Assembly (NCBI GenBank): GCA_028714675.1
Contig: JAQTLV010000002.1
Coordinates: 186,001 to 250,000 of the forward strand
DNA length: 64,000 bases
DNA from: Sulfurovaceae bacterium
GTDB taxonomy: Bacteria > Campylobacterota > Campylobacteria > Campylobacterales > Sulfurovaceae
Direction of reading: 5' to 3'
Positions 28,909 to 38,626 of the stretch are shown piece after piece. Under the pieces are notes generated by a model. That model did not search any database. It was given only the letters and a program-made list of their open reading frames with translations, and was not told where the DNA came from. The translations under genes were made by a program, and so were the position numbers. Numbering within the stretch: the stretch's first letter is position 1; the number at the start of each line of letters is the position of its first letter.

Positions 28909-29612
28909 AAAAAATACTACTTATATCTGCGCTGATGTTAAATATTTCATTTGGAGAAAATGTTTTTGCAACATTTGAAATCAAAGCACAAAAAAGTACA
29001 AAATTGGCTTTTAGCAGTAGCGGGATAGTTAAAAAAATTTATGTTGATGTTGGTTCAAAAGTAAAAAAAGGTCAAATTTTGGCAAGTTTGCAAAATGACG
29101 ATTTGGTTGCATTGGCAAATACAGCGAGAGCACAAGCAAACTATGCATCTTTGGAGTACAAAAGATATAATGAAGTAAGAGAGTATATAAACAAAAATCA
29201 ACTTGATTCATATAGATTAAAAAAAGAAAATGCTATTACACAATTGAGATACAGCGAATCGGTTTTAAACAAAACTATTCTTAAAGCACCTTTTAATGGT
29301 GTTATAACATCAAAAAGCATTGAAGAGGGTGATGTTGTAACATCACAGGGGGCTACAACAAATGCTTTTAGTATGCAAAGTATTGGTCCGATGAAATTGG
29401 TTATCAAATTTGATGCGAGATATTTCGGATTGGTTAAAGTAGGGCAACCATTTATTTTTCAAATAGGTGGTAAGGGTACAAAAATACAAGTTACAATCAC
29501 TAAAGTTTATCCAAGCGTAGATGAAAAAACACAAATGGCTATGGCAGAAGCAAAAGTTAGCAATTTCCCATCAGGGCTTTTCGGCGCTGGTACTATAATA
29601 ACAGGAAAATAA
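28905..29612 (+). CDS. Periplasmic adaptor protein (membrane fusion protein) of RND pump
   Basis: A 235-residue HlyD-like adaptor with a signal peptide. The lipoyl halves are GIVKKIYVDVGSKVKKGQIL and ILKAPFNGVITSKSIEEGD, separated by a short helical hairpin. At 235 residues it is much shorter than AcrA-type adaptors (350-400), with little of the membrane-proximal domain. It overlaps the tolC-like gene by four bases and is followed with no gap by the pump gene. Confidence 0.9.
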   Translation: MKKILLISALMLNISFGENVFATFEIKAQKSTKLAFSSSGIVKKIYVDVGSKVKKGQILASLQNDDLVALANTARAQANYASLEYKRYNEVREYINKNQLDSYRLKKENAITQLRYSESVLNKTILKAPFNGVITSKSIEEGDVVTSQGATTNAFSMQSIGPMKLVIKFDARYFGLVKVGQPFIFQIGGKGTKIQVTITKVYPSVDEKTQMAMAEAKVSNFPSGLFGAGTIITGK

Positions 29613-32600
29613 ATGTATAAATTTGCGATTAATAGACCAATTGCAACATTGATGTATGTTGTAATGTTGCTTATCATAGGTTCTATGGCATTTAAGAGTA
29701 TGCCAACAGCACTTTTCCCAAATATTGATTTTCCGATTGTTACAATTCGTACAGCTTACCCAGGTGCAGAGCCTTCAACAATAGAAACTCAAGTTACTGA
29801 CAAGGTGGAAGAGGCAGTTTCTGAAATATCCGGTGTAGAGATGATAAGCTCAACAAGCAGCAATGGTGTATCTGTGGTTATGGTTAAATTTGTTTTAGAA
29901 AGAAACATAGAAGAAGCTGCAAATGATGTTAGAGACAAGATTTCAGCGATTCAATTGCCAACAAATGCAAAGCAACCACTTGTCAGTAAGCTTGATGTCG
30001 GAAGTGCTCCTATTATAAATGTTTTTGTTTCCAATAAGCATAGTACTCAAAAAGAACTTATGATGTTTGCCAATGATGTTGTCAAGCCAACTTTACAAAA
30101 AGCCAATGGCGTTGGAAGAATAAATTTAATTGGCTATAGAGAAAGAGCTATAAAGATATTGCCAAATCCATATCTTTTAACACAGTTTGGTTTGAGCGTA
30201 TCCGATCTAAATAATATTATGTTAAATGAAAATATAAAATTATCTGGCGGAAAACTTATAAGCAACACAGAAGAGTTGGTATTGAAGACAAAAAGTGATG
30301 CACTTAGTGTAGAACAGTTGAAAAATACAATCATAAAAGACGGGATAAGACTTCAAGATGTTGCAACAGTTGAAGATGGATTAAGTGATGCACAGAGCTA
30401 TTCCTCATATAATAATAAGCAAGGTGTAATGCTTGAAGTTCAAAAAATTTCAGGTACTAATACTTTAGAGATAGTAGATGCTATAAAAAATAAGCTTCCA
30501 AGTGTTTATGAAAAAGCAGGAGATAAATTCCAAATAAATGTTCTAAACGACACTTCAATATATATAAAACACTCATTAAGAGATGTTGAGTTTGATCTTG
30601 TTTATGGTGCATTTTTGGCCGCTATTATAGTTTTTCTATTTTTAAGAAATGTTACTATTACCTTAGTTTCGGCTCTTTCTATACCAGTTTCCATAGTTGG
30701 TACATTTGCATTGATGGACTATATGGGATATGATTTAAATAAAATGACCATGATAGGATTGACTTTGGCAATAGGTATTATCATAGATGATGCCATAGTT
30801 GTAATAGAAAATATAAACAAGAAAATAGAAGAAGGCATGGATAAATTTAGTGCTGCAGTTGAAGGAACAAAAGAGATGGCTTTTGCAATTCTTGCAATTT
30901 CTTCAATGTTGCTAGCCGTTTTTATACCAGTATCTTTTATGGGTGGTATCGTTGGAAGATTTTTTAATTCATTTGCAATGACAGTAGGATTTGCTATTAT
31001 TATTTCATACAGTGTTGCCTTGAGTTTAATCCCAAGTCTTAGTGCTAGAGTTTTAAATAATAAAGCGAGCAACTTTCATAAAAAAACAGAACATATATTT
31101 GAATGGATAGAAAATAAATATGTTAATTTATTGAAAAAGACTTTAAATAATAGAAAAAAAACAATTTTTATCGTTTTTATTATTTTTGTATTTTCTTTGT
31201 CGCTATTCCCAAAGATTGGTATGGACTTTATTCCAAAAGAAGATAAGAGTGAATTTGAAATACAAGTAAAAGCAAATGCAGGTATATCTCTTGAGGAAAT
31301 GACAAGAGAGTGTCAAGCTATACAAAATGAAGTTAAAAAAGACAAAAATATAGAGTTTACAACTTTGGGTATAGGTTATAGTTCAGCCAAAGAAATACAC
31401 AAGGGTTTAATTTATGTTAAGCTCAAAGAGATAAATGAAAGAGACTTAAATCAAGAAGAGATAATACAAGCCTTGAGAGCAAAACTTGATCCATTCAAGA
31501 AAAAATTATTTATAAGTATTGCTGCTATTCCAAATATAAAAGGGGCAGGAGTAAGTGTACCATATCAATTAGTTCTTAAATCTGATTCATTGGAAAAACT
31601 TTCTATTGCAAAAAATAATATATCAAACTATTTATCAAAAAAACAAGGAATTGTTGATATAGATAGTAATCTAGAAGACAAGAAGCCTCAACTCGAGATA
31701 ACTATACTTAGAGAACGAGCTGCTAAAATGGGCATAAGTGCAAAAGATATATCTAATCTTATAAGAAATTCATTTTCTGGAGAGATAGAAATATCAAAAT
31801 TAGAAGAGAATGGCAAAGAGTATAATATATTTTTAAGACTTCCAGATGAATATAGAACGGATGTGGCTGATTTAAAAATGTTACAAATAAAATCTCCGCT
31901 AACAGGTGAATTGGTATTTTTAGATGGACTTATAGACATAAAAAGAGAAAACTCTATGGCAACAATCAATAGAACTGATAGAGAGAGACAAGTTACCATA
32001 TTTGCTGATTTATTTGGCATAGATTTGGGAACTGCTGTAAGTTATACGGAAGCAAAAATTGATTCATTACTTCCAAAAGGTGTTAGCTATAGATTTGTAG
32101 GTTTTGCTGATGAGATGAAAAAAACAGCAAGTGAATTTGGTGCTGCACTATTTTTGTCTATAATTTTTATGTATGTTATTTTGGCAGTTCTTTATGAATC
32201 GCTCATACAGCCATTTATAATCATGGTGGCATTGCCTTTGAGTATTGCAGGGGTCTTGATAGCCCTTTTGGTAAGTGGAAACCATTTTAGTTTGTTTGTT
32301 ATGATTGGGTTTATGTTACTGATGGGGATGGTTGGTAAGAATGCTGTCCTTTTGGTTGATTTTGCAAATCATGCCGTTGCTAATGGTAAAAATATAAATG
32401 ATGCTCTTGTTGAAGCTGGCAAGAAAAGGCTTAGACCAATCCTTATGACAACTATGGCTATGGTTTTTGCAATGCTTCCTTTGGCACTTAGCAGTGCTGT
32501 GGGGAGTGAAGTAAAATCACCTATGGCAATATCTATCGTAGGTGGCTTAGTAAGCTCTATGGTACTAACACTACTTGTTGTTCCAGCAATTTATTATATA

Positions 32601-32657
32601 TTTGCACCTTTGGATAATTATCTTAGAAAATGGTATGAAGGAAAGATTAAGGAATAA
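29613..32657 (+). CDS. RND-family inner-membrane efflux transporter (AcrB-like)
   Basis: A 1,014-residue hydrophobe/amphiphile efflux RND pump with 12 helices and two large periplasmic loops. It starts with the typical FAINRPIATLMYVVMLL segment. TM4 has the proton-relay aspartates in GIIIDDAIVVIEN, and TM10 has the Lys in GMVGKNAVLLVDF. PNIDFPIVTI and the porter-domain motifs agree with multidrug pumps. It begins immediately after the adaptor stop, completing a TetR-TolC-MFP-RND operon. Confidence 0.95.
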   Translation: MYKFAINRPIATLMYVVMLLIIGSMAFKSMPTALFPNIDFPIVTIRTAYPGAEPSTIETQVTDKVEEAVSEISGVEMISSTSSNGVSVVMVKFVLERNIEEAANDVRDKISAIQLPTNAKQPLVSKLDVGSAPIINVFVSNKHSTQKELMMFANDVVKPTLQKANGVGRINLIGYRERAIKILPNPYLLTQFGLSVSDLNNIMLNENIKLSGGKLISNTEELVLKTKSDALSVEQLKNTIIKDGIRLQDVATVEDGLSDAQSYSSYNNKQGVMLEVQKISGTNTLEIVDAIKNKLPSVYEKAGDKFQINVLNDTSIYIKHSLRDVEFDLVYGAFLAAIIVFLFLRNVTITLVSALSIPVSIVGTFALMDYMGYDLNKMTMIGLTLAIGIIIDDAIVVIENINKKIEEGMDKFSAAVEGTKEMAFAILAISSMLLAVFIPVSFMGGIVGRFFNSFAMTVGFAIIISYSVALSLIPSLSARVLNNKASNFHKKTEHIFEWIENKYVNLLKKTLNNRKKTIFIVFIIFVFSLSLFPKIGMDFIPKEDKSEFEIQVKANAGISLEEMTRECQAIQNEVKKDKNIEFTTLGIGYSSAKEIHKGLIYVKLKEINERDLNQEEIIQALRAKLDPFKKKLFISIAAIPNIKGAGVSVPYQLVLKSDSLEKLSIAKNNISNYLSKKQGIVDIDSNLEDKKPQLEITILRERAAKMGISAKDISNLIRNSFSGEIEISKLEENGKEYNIFLRLPDEYRTDVADLKMLQIKSPLTGELVFLDGLIDIKRENSMATINRTDRERQVTIFADLFGIDLGTAVSYTEAKIDSLLPKGVSYRFVGFADEMKKTASEFGAALFLSIIFMYVILAVLYESLIQPFIIMVALPLSIAGVLIALLVSGNHFSLFVMIGFMLLMGMVGKNAVLLVDFANHAVANGKNINDALVEAGKKRLRPILMTTMAMVFAMLPLALSSAVGSEVKSPMAISIVGGLVSSMVLTLLVVPAIYYIFAPLDNYLRKWYEGKIKE

Positions 32658-32698
32658 GCAGGGATAGTATTTTTTTGTCATCTTTACGCTCGAATTTG

Positions 32699-32755
32699 TC
32701 ACCCTGAACTTGTTTCAGGGTCTAAAGTGAGATACTGAACTAAATTCAGCATGAC
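32699..32755. repeat. Palindromic intergenic repeat element (CCCTGAA type)
   Basis: The unit has imperfect terminal inverted repeats GTCACCCTGAA and TTCAGCATGAC (9 of 11 paired) and two internal hairpins: CCCTGAA/TTCAGGG (32702-32720) and CTGAA/TTCAG (32735-32749). Repeats of this style are scattered in intergenic DNA of many bacteria and behave like small non-autonomous elements. It lies between the convergent RND gene and ruvX, and could also end transcription from both sides. Confidence 0.7.
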
Positions 32756-32767
32756 AGACAATGGTAC

Positions 32768-33160
32768 TCAAACTTTTTTGCTATCTAGATATCTTTCGAG
32801 TATTATTACTGCTGCAAGTGAATCTATCTTGCCATCTTTTGAGTGTTTAAATACTCCAATACTTCTCTCTTTCGCTTCTTGTGAACTATTTTGTTCATCT
32901 TGATATATTGTAGGTATTGACAATTCAAGCAAGCTTACAAAGTGAGTAATTCTACGTTTCATCTCTTCTGTTGAGTTTCCATCCATTGGCACACCAACTA
33001 TTAGTTTTTCTATTTCCCAGTCTATTAAAAATTTTTTTAAATCGTTTGATGCTTGATTTCTATTTTTTCTAATTATTGGAGGTTGTGGCGTGATTATGTT
33101 GCCATCTGAGAATGCGATACCGATTCTTTTTAAACCGATATCAATGGAAGCAATTTTCAT
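32768..33160 (-). CDS. ruvX: YqgF/RuvX-family putative Holliday junction resolvase, pre-16S rRNA nuclease
   Basis: A 130-residue RNase H-like fold protein with the catalytic DIGLKRIGIAFSD at the N-terminus, IVGVPMDGNS in the middle and YQDEQNSSQEA near the end. In E. coli YqgF trims the 5' end of 16S rRNA. It lies eight bases after the NlpC/P60 lipoprotein gene. Confidence 0.9.
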   Translation of the reverse strand: MKIASIDIGLKRIGIAFSDGNIITPQPPIIRKNRNQASNDLKKFLIDWEIEKLIVGVPMDGNSTEEMKRRITHFVSLLELSIPTIYQDEQNSSQEAKERSIGVFKHSKDGKIDSLAAVIILERYLDSKKV

Positions 33161-33168
33161 AAAAATAC

Positions 33169-34554
33169 TTATGAATCAATTTTTGTTACAAATGCTTCTT
33201 TGATGATATTTTCTTTAACAGCATTTAATTTTCCATAAGCCTCTGTATCATCGAATGGACCTATTAGAATTTTTGAAGCTATTTTACCATTTTCGGATAT
33301 TGGCATTATAGTATATGCATAACCTTGTGCTTTGATTTTATTCAAAAAGCTTGCATCTGGTTTATTTTGAAATTTTCCAACTTGCACATAGTAACTACTG
33401 TTTTTATTTGAAGGTTCTACTTCCAATTTAGCTACATTTGTAGCTGTGTCAACTTTCTCTATTTTTGTTTCTGTTTGTAGTGTCTTATCAGCAGGGAACA
33501 TTTCTTCTACTTCGGTATCTACTTGTGCAATTTTTTCAGTAGGAGTTACCGTTGAGTCCACATTTGTTTCTACTTTAGCGATTGTTGTATCAGGAGTTGT
33601 ATTTTCTACTTTAGTTTCAACTTGTGCAATTTTTTCAGCAGGCACTACATCTTTTGTTTTTTTAACAGCATTCAAATTAATTGTTTGAATTGGTTGGTTA
33701 TTTATATCTTCAGTACTTTTTATAACAATTTTTTCTTCTTTGATTTTATAATCATTTGATGCTAAATTGCCACCTGCACCAGCTTTTTCCAAATCTTCAT
33801 ATGCTACTTCTCCAACATTTGTAGGTTCTTGTGTGATTTTTGTTTCAGTAAATTTAATATTTGTTGTATTGTTTGTTGTTTTAAAGTTTGATGCTAACAT
33901 AGTAGTTGGTTTTATTTGTATATCAACATTGGTTTTTGTATTGGAAGCAAGCATTTGAGTAAATTCATTTTGCATTTTAGGTTTCAAGATAGCATACTTA
34001 TTACCATTTTTTTCATAATACCTTCTAGCACCCATAAATCTACTTCTATAGTAAGGGTCAGTGTTGAAATTGCTATATGTTATTTGTCTATGGCTTGAGC
34101 TTGCATGAGTAAACCAACCATCTTTTAGATACATTCCAACATGTGTAATCTTTCCAGATTTGTTTTTTGTTGTATCAAAAAATACAAAATCTCCAAATTT
34201 CATATCTTCAAATGCTATAGGTTGACCATGTTTTATCTGTTCTCTTGCAACCCTTGGAATATCAACTCCCATTTTGCCAAACATATAGTATAAGTATCCA
34301 GAGCAATCAAAACAGTATGGTCCTTCTTCTGCCCATACATAAGGACGACCTTCAAGTTCTTTGATCATAGAAGCCAGATTTTCTTCAGAGAACTCTTTAT
34401 CTTTAGACGGTTTTATAATCGCATAATTTGGGTTCTGAGGATAAGTTTGATATTTGTATGATTGAGGTTTAAGATTGCTATTGTTTGTACATCCGCTAAA
34501 TAGAGCGACTGCAAGTAGTGCAGATAATTGTATAACGACGGTCGACTTTTTCAT
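33169..34554 (-). CDS. NlpC/P60 lipoprotein peptidase with C-terminal SPOR domain
   Basis: A 461-residue lipoprotein (lipobox LFSGC, Cys22). The NlpC/P60 papain-like domain has catalytic C84 in DCSG, H138 in THVG and H150 in THASS, so it should cleave peptidoglycan stem peptides. A long Thr/Glu/Val-rich linker with about four degenerate repeats (AKVET, AQVET, AQVDT cores) follows. The C-terminus, from SSYYVQVGKF, is a SPOR domain, which binds glycan strands stripped of peptides at the septum. This fusion suggests a cell-division hydrolase. No other division gene is adjacent. Confidence 0.9.
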   Translation of the reverse strand: MKKSTVVIQLSALLAVALFSGCTNNSNLKPQSYKYQTYPQNPNYAIIKPSKDKEFSEENLASMIKELEGRPYVWAEEGPYCFDCSGYLYYMFGKMGVDIPRVAREQIKHGQPIAFEDMKFGDFVFFDTTKNKSGKITHVGMYLKDGWFTHASSSHRQITYSNFNTDPYYRSRFMGARRYYEKNGNKYAILKPKMQNEFTQMLASNTKTNVDIQIKPTTMLASNFKTTNNTTNIKFTETKITQEPTNVGEVAYEDLEKAGAGGNLASNDYKIKEEKIVIKSTEDINNQPIQTINLNAVKKTKDVVPAEKIAQVETKVENTTPDTTIAKVETNVDSTVTPTEKIAQVDTEVEEMFPADKTLQTETKIEKVDTATNVAKLEVEPSNKNSSYYVQVGKFQNKPDASFLNKIKAQGYAYTIMPISENGKIASKILIGPFDDTEAYGKLNAVKENIIKEAFVTKIDS

Positions 34555-34560
34555 GTTGTA

Positions 34561-34609
34561 AATCCCTAATTTTTAATTCCTGATTTTCTAATCCCTAATT
34601 TTTAATTCC
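34561..34609. repeat. Perfect 20-base direct repeat upstream of the NlpC gene
   Basis: AATCCCTAATTTTTAATTCC occurs at 34561-34580 and again at 34590-34609, with a 29-base period. A half unit (GATTTTCTAATCC) overlaps the spacer. It lies in the upstream region of the NlpC/P60-SPOR gene and downstream of queA, so it could affect the promoter or be a slippage product. Confidence 0.7.
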
Positions 34610-34656
34610 CATTTTGTCCACTTAATATATTATGGCAAAAATTTCTTAAAATAATA

Positions 34657-35679
34657 TTATAAAATTAATATAGCATCTCCATAAGAGTAGAACCTATATT
34701 TGTTCTCTATGGCTTCTTTGTAAATTTCGAGAGTCTTTTCTCTTCCTATAAAACTTGACACTAACATAATAAGAGTGCTTTTGGGCAAATGAAAATTTGT
34801 TAATAAATGATTGACTCTTTTTGGAGTGTTTTGAGGATGTAAAAATATATCACACTCGCCAGTAGTTTTGCCTGTTTGATGAAAGTATTCTATGGTTCTA
34901 GTCACAGTTGTTCCAACTGCTAGTATTGGTTTATCACTTTGCAATATGGACGCTGTATCCAAAGGAATATCAAATAATTCAGAATGAATTTGATGTTCTT
35001 TTATATGGTTGCAATCTACTGGCTTGAAAGTCCCAGAACCTACATGAAGCGTTAGTGTATAAGTATCAAATTTATCTTTTAATTTATCTAATAATTCTGG
35101 CGTAAAATGCAAAGATGCAGTAGGAGCAGCAACAGCACCTTCTACTTTTGCAAATAAACTTTGATATTCTATTACATCTTCTTTTGTGTCAGATCTTTGT
35201 ATATATGGAGGAAGTGGAACATGGCCAAAATTATCAAGCAATATAATCAATTTAGCAAAGTCAATTTTTTTATCATTTTCAAAAAACTCTACTATTCTAC
35301 TTCCATCATCATTTAAATTGATTATCTTTGCTTTTAGATAGTTTTCAAAATATAGTATTGTTCCTATATTTACTTTACCTCTTATATAAGCGACAAATTG
35401 ATTATTGCCTATAGGTTTATCTAAAAGTAGTTCTATTTTTCCACCACTGCTTTTATTGCCAAAAATTCTAGCTTTTATGACTTTGGTATCATTTAGAAAA
35501 ATAGAACAATCTTGTGGTATAAAATCAAGTATCTTGGAAAATAGACTATGAGTTATGGTATCACTTGCTCTATCATAAACAAGGAGTTTTGCACTATCTG
35601 CAGGATGTGCAGGATGCGAAGCTATAAGCTCCTTTGGGAGCATATAATCATAGCTTGAAGTTAACAAATCAAGATTCAT
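34657..35679 (-). CDS. queA: S-adenosylmethionine:tRNA ribosyltransferase-isomerase
   Basis: QueA transfers the ribosyl part of SAM to preQ1-tRNA, making epoxyqueuosine. The 340-residue protein begins with the family start YDYMLPKELIASHP, has RIFGNKSSGGKIELLL and the C-terminal VGTTVTRTIEYF and TNFHLPKSTLIMLVSSF motifs. It overlaps the tatC stop by 11 bases. The tatB-tatC-queA order is conserved in Helicobacter. Confidence 0.96.
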   Translation of the reverse strand: MNLDLLTSSYDYMLPKELIASHPAHPADSAKLLVYDRASDTITHSLFSKILDFIPQDCSIFLNDTKVIKARIFGNKSSGGKIELLLDKPIGNNQFVAYIRGKVNIGTILYFENYLKAKIINLNDDGSRIVEFFENDKKIDFAKLIILLDNFGHVPLPPYIQRSDTKEDVIEYQSLFAKVEGAVAAPTASLHFTPELLDKLKDKFDTYTLTLHVGSGTFKPVDCNHIKEHQIHSELFDIPLDTASILQSDKPILAVGTTVTRTIEYFHQTGKTTGECDIFLHPQNTPKRVNHLLTNFHLPKSTLIMLVSSFIGREKTLEIYKEAIENKYRFYSYGDAILIL

Positions 35680-36445
35680 TATTTACTTTTGAAGGTAATT
35701 TGGTATCTTTTGGTTCTGGATTAACCATTTTTACTATCAATATAGATAATCCATAAAGCACAACGAGTGGTATTGCCATGAGAAGTTGTGATAATATATC
35801 TGGAGGAGTAAGAACAGCAGCAGCAATAAAAATTAAAACAACAGCATATTTAAAAAAATCTATGAGTGTTCTTTCTGTTATAAGCCCCATAGCACCAAGT
35901 AAAAATGCAATTACTGGTAGCTCAAAAGCTATCCCAAAACCTATCATGATTTTAGTAAAAAATCCGATGTAATCTTCGATATTTATCATTGGTGTATATA
36001 AAAAAGCCCCAAACTCTATAAGAAATTTAAATCCGAGAGGAGTTACAACATAGTATGCAAAAAGCACACCAACTAAAAACATAACAGTACCACCAACCAC
36101 AAATGGTATAGCTAATTTTTTTTCATTATCATATAATCCTGGAGCTACAAAAAGCCATAGTTGATAAAGAACATAAGGCAACGCACCTATAAATCCAGCA
36201 AAAAATGAAACTTTTAATGCAACGAAAAAAGCACCAGCTACTTGTTGTGTTGTTACAGTACCGTGTGCGGCATTTTTCATAGTAAGACTAGCATTGTGTA
36301 TAGCATCATAAAGTGGTTGTGTAACCCAATGCAGTATTTCATTATGAAAAGAAAAGGATACTCCAAACATAATCAAAATCGCTACTATAGACAATCCAAG
36401 TCTTTTTCTTAGCTCTATAATGTGTGGTTTTAAATCTTCAAACAT
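35669..36445 (-). CDS. tatC: Sec-independent protein translocase TatC
   Basis: TatC is the receptor for twin-arginine signal peptides in the inner membrane. The 258-residue protein has six helices, the N-terminal HIIELRKRL stretch, and FEDLKPH at the start. It follows tatB with a one-base overlap and overlaps queA. No tatA is present in the window. Confidence 0.96.
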   Translation of the reverse strand: MFEDLKPHIIELRKRLGLSIVAILIMFGVSFSFHNEILHWVTQPLYDAIHNASLTMKNAAHGTVTTQQVAGAFFVALKVSFFAGFIGALPYVLYQLWLFVAPGLYDNEKKLAIPFVVGGTVMFLVGVLFAYYVVTPLGFKFLIEFGAFLYTPMINIEDYIGFFTKIMIGFGIAFELPVIAFLLGAMGLITERTLIDFFKYAVVLIFIAAAVLTPPDILSQLLMAIPLVVLYGLSILIVKMVNPEPKDTKLPSKVNNES

Positions 36446-36837
36446 TAGTCAGTCTCATTTTTTTTATCTTTTTTGAATGCAACAGTTTCTCTTTTTGGTT
36501 CAGCTTTTTTAGTCGCAGAAGATGTATCATTGAATGTATCTTTAGCAGCACTTATAGCATCATTGATTTCTTTGGCTGGATTTATATTGACATTTTTAAA
36601 GCTCTTGAGATCATTGGTAGCATTATCAAGTTGTTTTTTATAATTAAGTGTCTCTTCTTTTAAGTCGGCAATTTTGATTTCTGTTTCTATAGAATTTTTA
36701 GCATCATTCATAACTTTTTTGACGCTTTTGATAAATCTGCCCAATTTGACCATGGCTTCTGGTAACTTGTCTGGACCCAAAAATAGTATTGCTATAATAA
36801 CAATAAGTAAAAACTCATCAAATCCTATTCCAAACAT
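36445..36837 (-). CDS. tatB: Sec-independent protein translocase TatB
   Basis: A 130-residue single-helix protein starting MFGIGFDEFLLIVIIAILFLGPDKLPEAM (key features: the N-terminal helix, the LGP turn and the amphipathic helix after it). The long charged, partly coiled-coil tail distinguishes TatB from TatA. It leads the tatB-tatC-queA operon. Confidence 0.93.
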   Translation of the reverse strand: MFGIGFDEFLLIVIIAILFLGPDKLPEAMVKLGRFIKSVKKVMNDAKNSIETEIKIADLKEETLNYKKQLDNATNDLKSFKNVNINPAKEINDAISAAKDTFNDTSSATKKAEPKRETVAFKKDKKNETD

Positions 36838-36893
36838 ATCTATTTTTGCCTTATATTTTTAGAAATTTTATCCAAATTAAATATAGTAAACTC

Positions 36894-38618
36894 TTAATTG
36901 GAGAAATTGCTTTTACCAAAGCTATCTTTTGCGACAACTATGGATTTTTGTTCCTCTTTTTTCGTCATATTTTTTTCTACAAATATAGGTTTTCTGCTCT
37001 TTGGATCTAGCTGTGTATAGTACATAACTGCACTATAAGTCCCTGGAGTGGGAGTAAAGATTTGTGCTTGTTCTGGATTGATGCGAAGTTCATTTGTAGT
37101 AAAGTTTTTTAGACTTTTCATATCTTTGATGTCGCACCCAGGATGAGCGGCTATGAGATAGTATGTGAGATATTTTTTGTTTTCTTTTGTGCCATTTACT
37201 TTATCAAAAAGCTTTTTAAATTCTATCAGGCTTTGTTTGCCAGGTTTGCCCATCAGTTCAAGCACTCTATCTTCAGTATGTTCAGGAGCTATTTTCATCT
37301 GTCCTGATATATGATGATTTACAAGTTCTCTTAGATATGTTTCGCCATGTTTTTTGTCTTTTGCTATGATGTCGTATCTGATGCCTGATTGCACGAAGGC
37401 TTTTTTTACACCTCTGATTTTTCTAACACTTCTCATTAGATTTATAAGTCTGCTGTGATCTACTTTCATTTGACGGCATAGTCTTTTGTGATCAACACAT
37501 CTTTGATGAGTACATGTTCCGTGGTTTATTTTTTTATCACATTCATAACCATACATATTGGCACTTGCCCCTCCTAGGTCATTTATGATGCCCTTGAAGT
37601 TCGGCTCTTTTGTATATGATACAACTTCACTTATGATGGATTTTTCACTTCTGGTTCTGATTGTGCGTCCTTGATGAACACCAATCGCACAAAAATTACA
37701 TTCTCCCCAACATCCATGATGAGTTGTTATCGAATAACCTATGGTCTCTAGACACTTTATCTTGCCATATTTAGCATAATATGGATGAGGTTGCCTCATA
37801 TATGGCAAAGACGCTATTTCGTCCATTTGTGGCTCATTGAGATAATTACAAGGTGGATTTTGTATGAGGTATCTAGTATCAACCTTTTGGCAAAGTCCTT
37901 TTGCACTAATTGGGTCATTGTTATCATAAAATATATCAAAAAGGTCGATGTATCTCTCTTTGTCTTTTAAACACTCATCATGAGATGGTAAATTTAAAAA
38001 ATCCTCTTTTGGCTCATTCGCGATATAGCAAATACCTCTTATATCTTTTGGAGATTGTCCTTTGTCGAGAGACCATGCTAACTCTTTGATAGCATTTTCG
38101 CCCATTCCATATATGAGATAATCAGCTTTGCTGTCAAAAAGGATAGGTTTTCTTAAGCGGTCATCCCAATAATCATAATGCGTAACGCGTCTTAGGCTTG
38201 CTTCTATACCGCCAAGCACGATAGGAGAGGTATTTTTGAAATATTGTCTTATGAGATTTGTATATGCCAAAACGGCACGGTCGGGGCGGCGGTTATTTAC
38301 GCCGCCAGGAGTATAGTCATCGCTTTTGCGAAATTTTTTTGATGCTGTGTAGTTAGCGACCATAGAATCAACACTTCCGCCACTAACTCCCCAAAACAGT
38401 CGAGGTTCACCAAGTCTTTTGATATCAATGTCGCTTTTAAGTTCAGGTTGAGCAATGATACCGACTCTAAAACCTATGCTTTGAAGTATTCTGCCTACAA
38501 CAGCTACGCCGATATATGGTGAATCCACATAAGCATCACCGCTTATGAGTATCACATCGCATCTATCCCAGCCTAACTCTTTTAGTTCTTGCGGGGTTGT
38601 TGGCAAAAACTGTGACAT
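36894..38618 (-). CDS. YgiQ-family radical SAM protein
   Basis: A 574-residue member of the YgiQ family. An N-terminal B12-like domain (DVILISGDAYVDSPYIGVA) precedes the radical SAM core with the cluster motif CWGECNFC near residue 300. A Cys-rich insertion (CTHQRCVDHKRLC) follows. The family has no firm function. It lies eight bases after the DEAD-box helicase gene on the same strand, so both may be cotranscribed. Confidence 0.92.
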   Translation of the reverse strand: MSQFLPTTPQELKELGWDRCDVILISGDAYVDSPYIGVAVVGRILQSIGFRVGIIAQPELKSDIDIKRLGEPRLFWGVSGGSVDSMVANYTASKKFRKSDDYTPGGVNNRRPDRAVLAYTNLIRQYFKNTSPIVLGGIEASLRRVTHYDYWDDRLRKPILFDSKADYLIYGMGENAIKELAWSLDKGQSPKDIRGICYIANEPKEDFLNLPSHDECLKDKERYIDLFDIFYDNNDPISAKGLCQKVDTRYLIQNPPCNYLNEPQMDEIASLPYMRQPHPYYAKYGKIKCLETIGYSITTHHGCWGECNFCAIGVHQGRTIRTRSEKSIISEVVSYTKEPNFKGIINDLGGASANMYGYECDKKINHGTCTHQRCVDHKRLCRQMKVDHSRLINLMRSVRKIRGVKKAFVQSGIRYDIIAKDKKHGETYLRELVNHHISGQMKIAPEHTEDRVLELMGKPGKQSLIEFKKLFDKVNGTKENKKYLTYYLIAAHPGCDIKDMKSLKNFTTNELRINPEQAQIFTPTPGTYSAVMYYTQLDPKSRKPIFVEKNMTKKEEQKSIVVAKDSFGKSNFSN

Positions 38619-38626
38619 ATCGGAGA

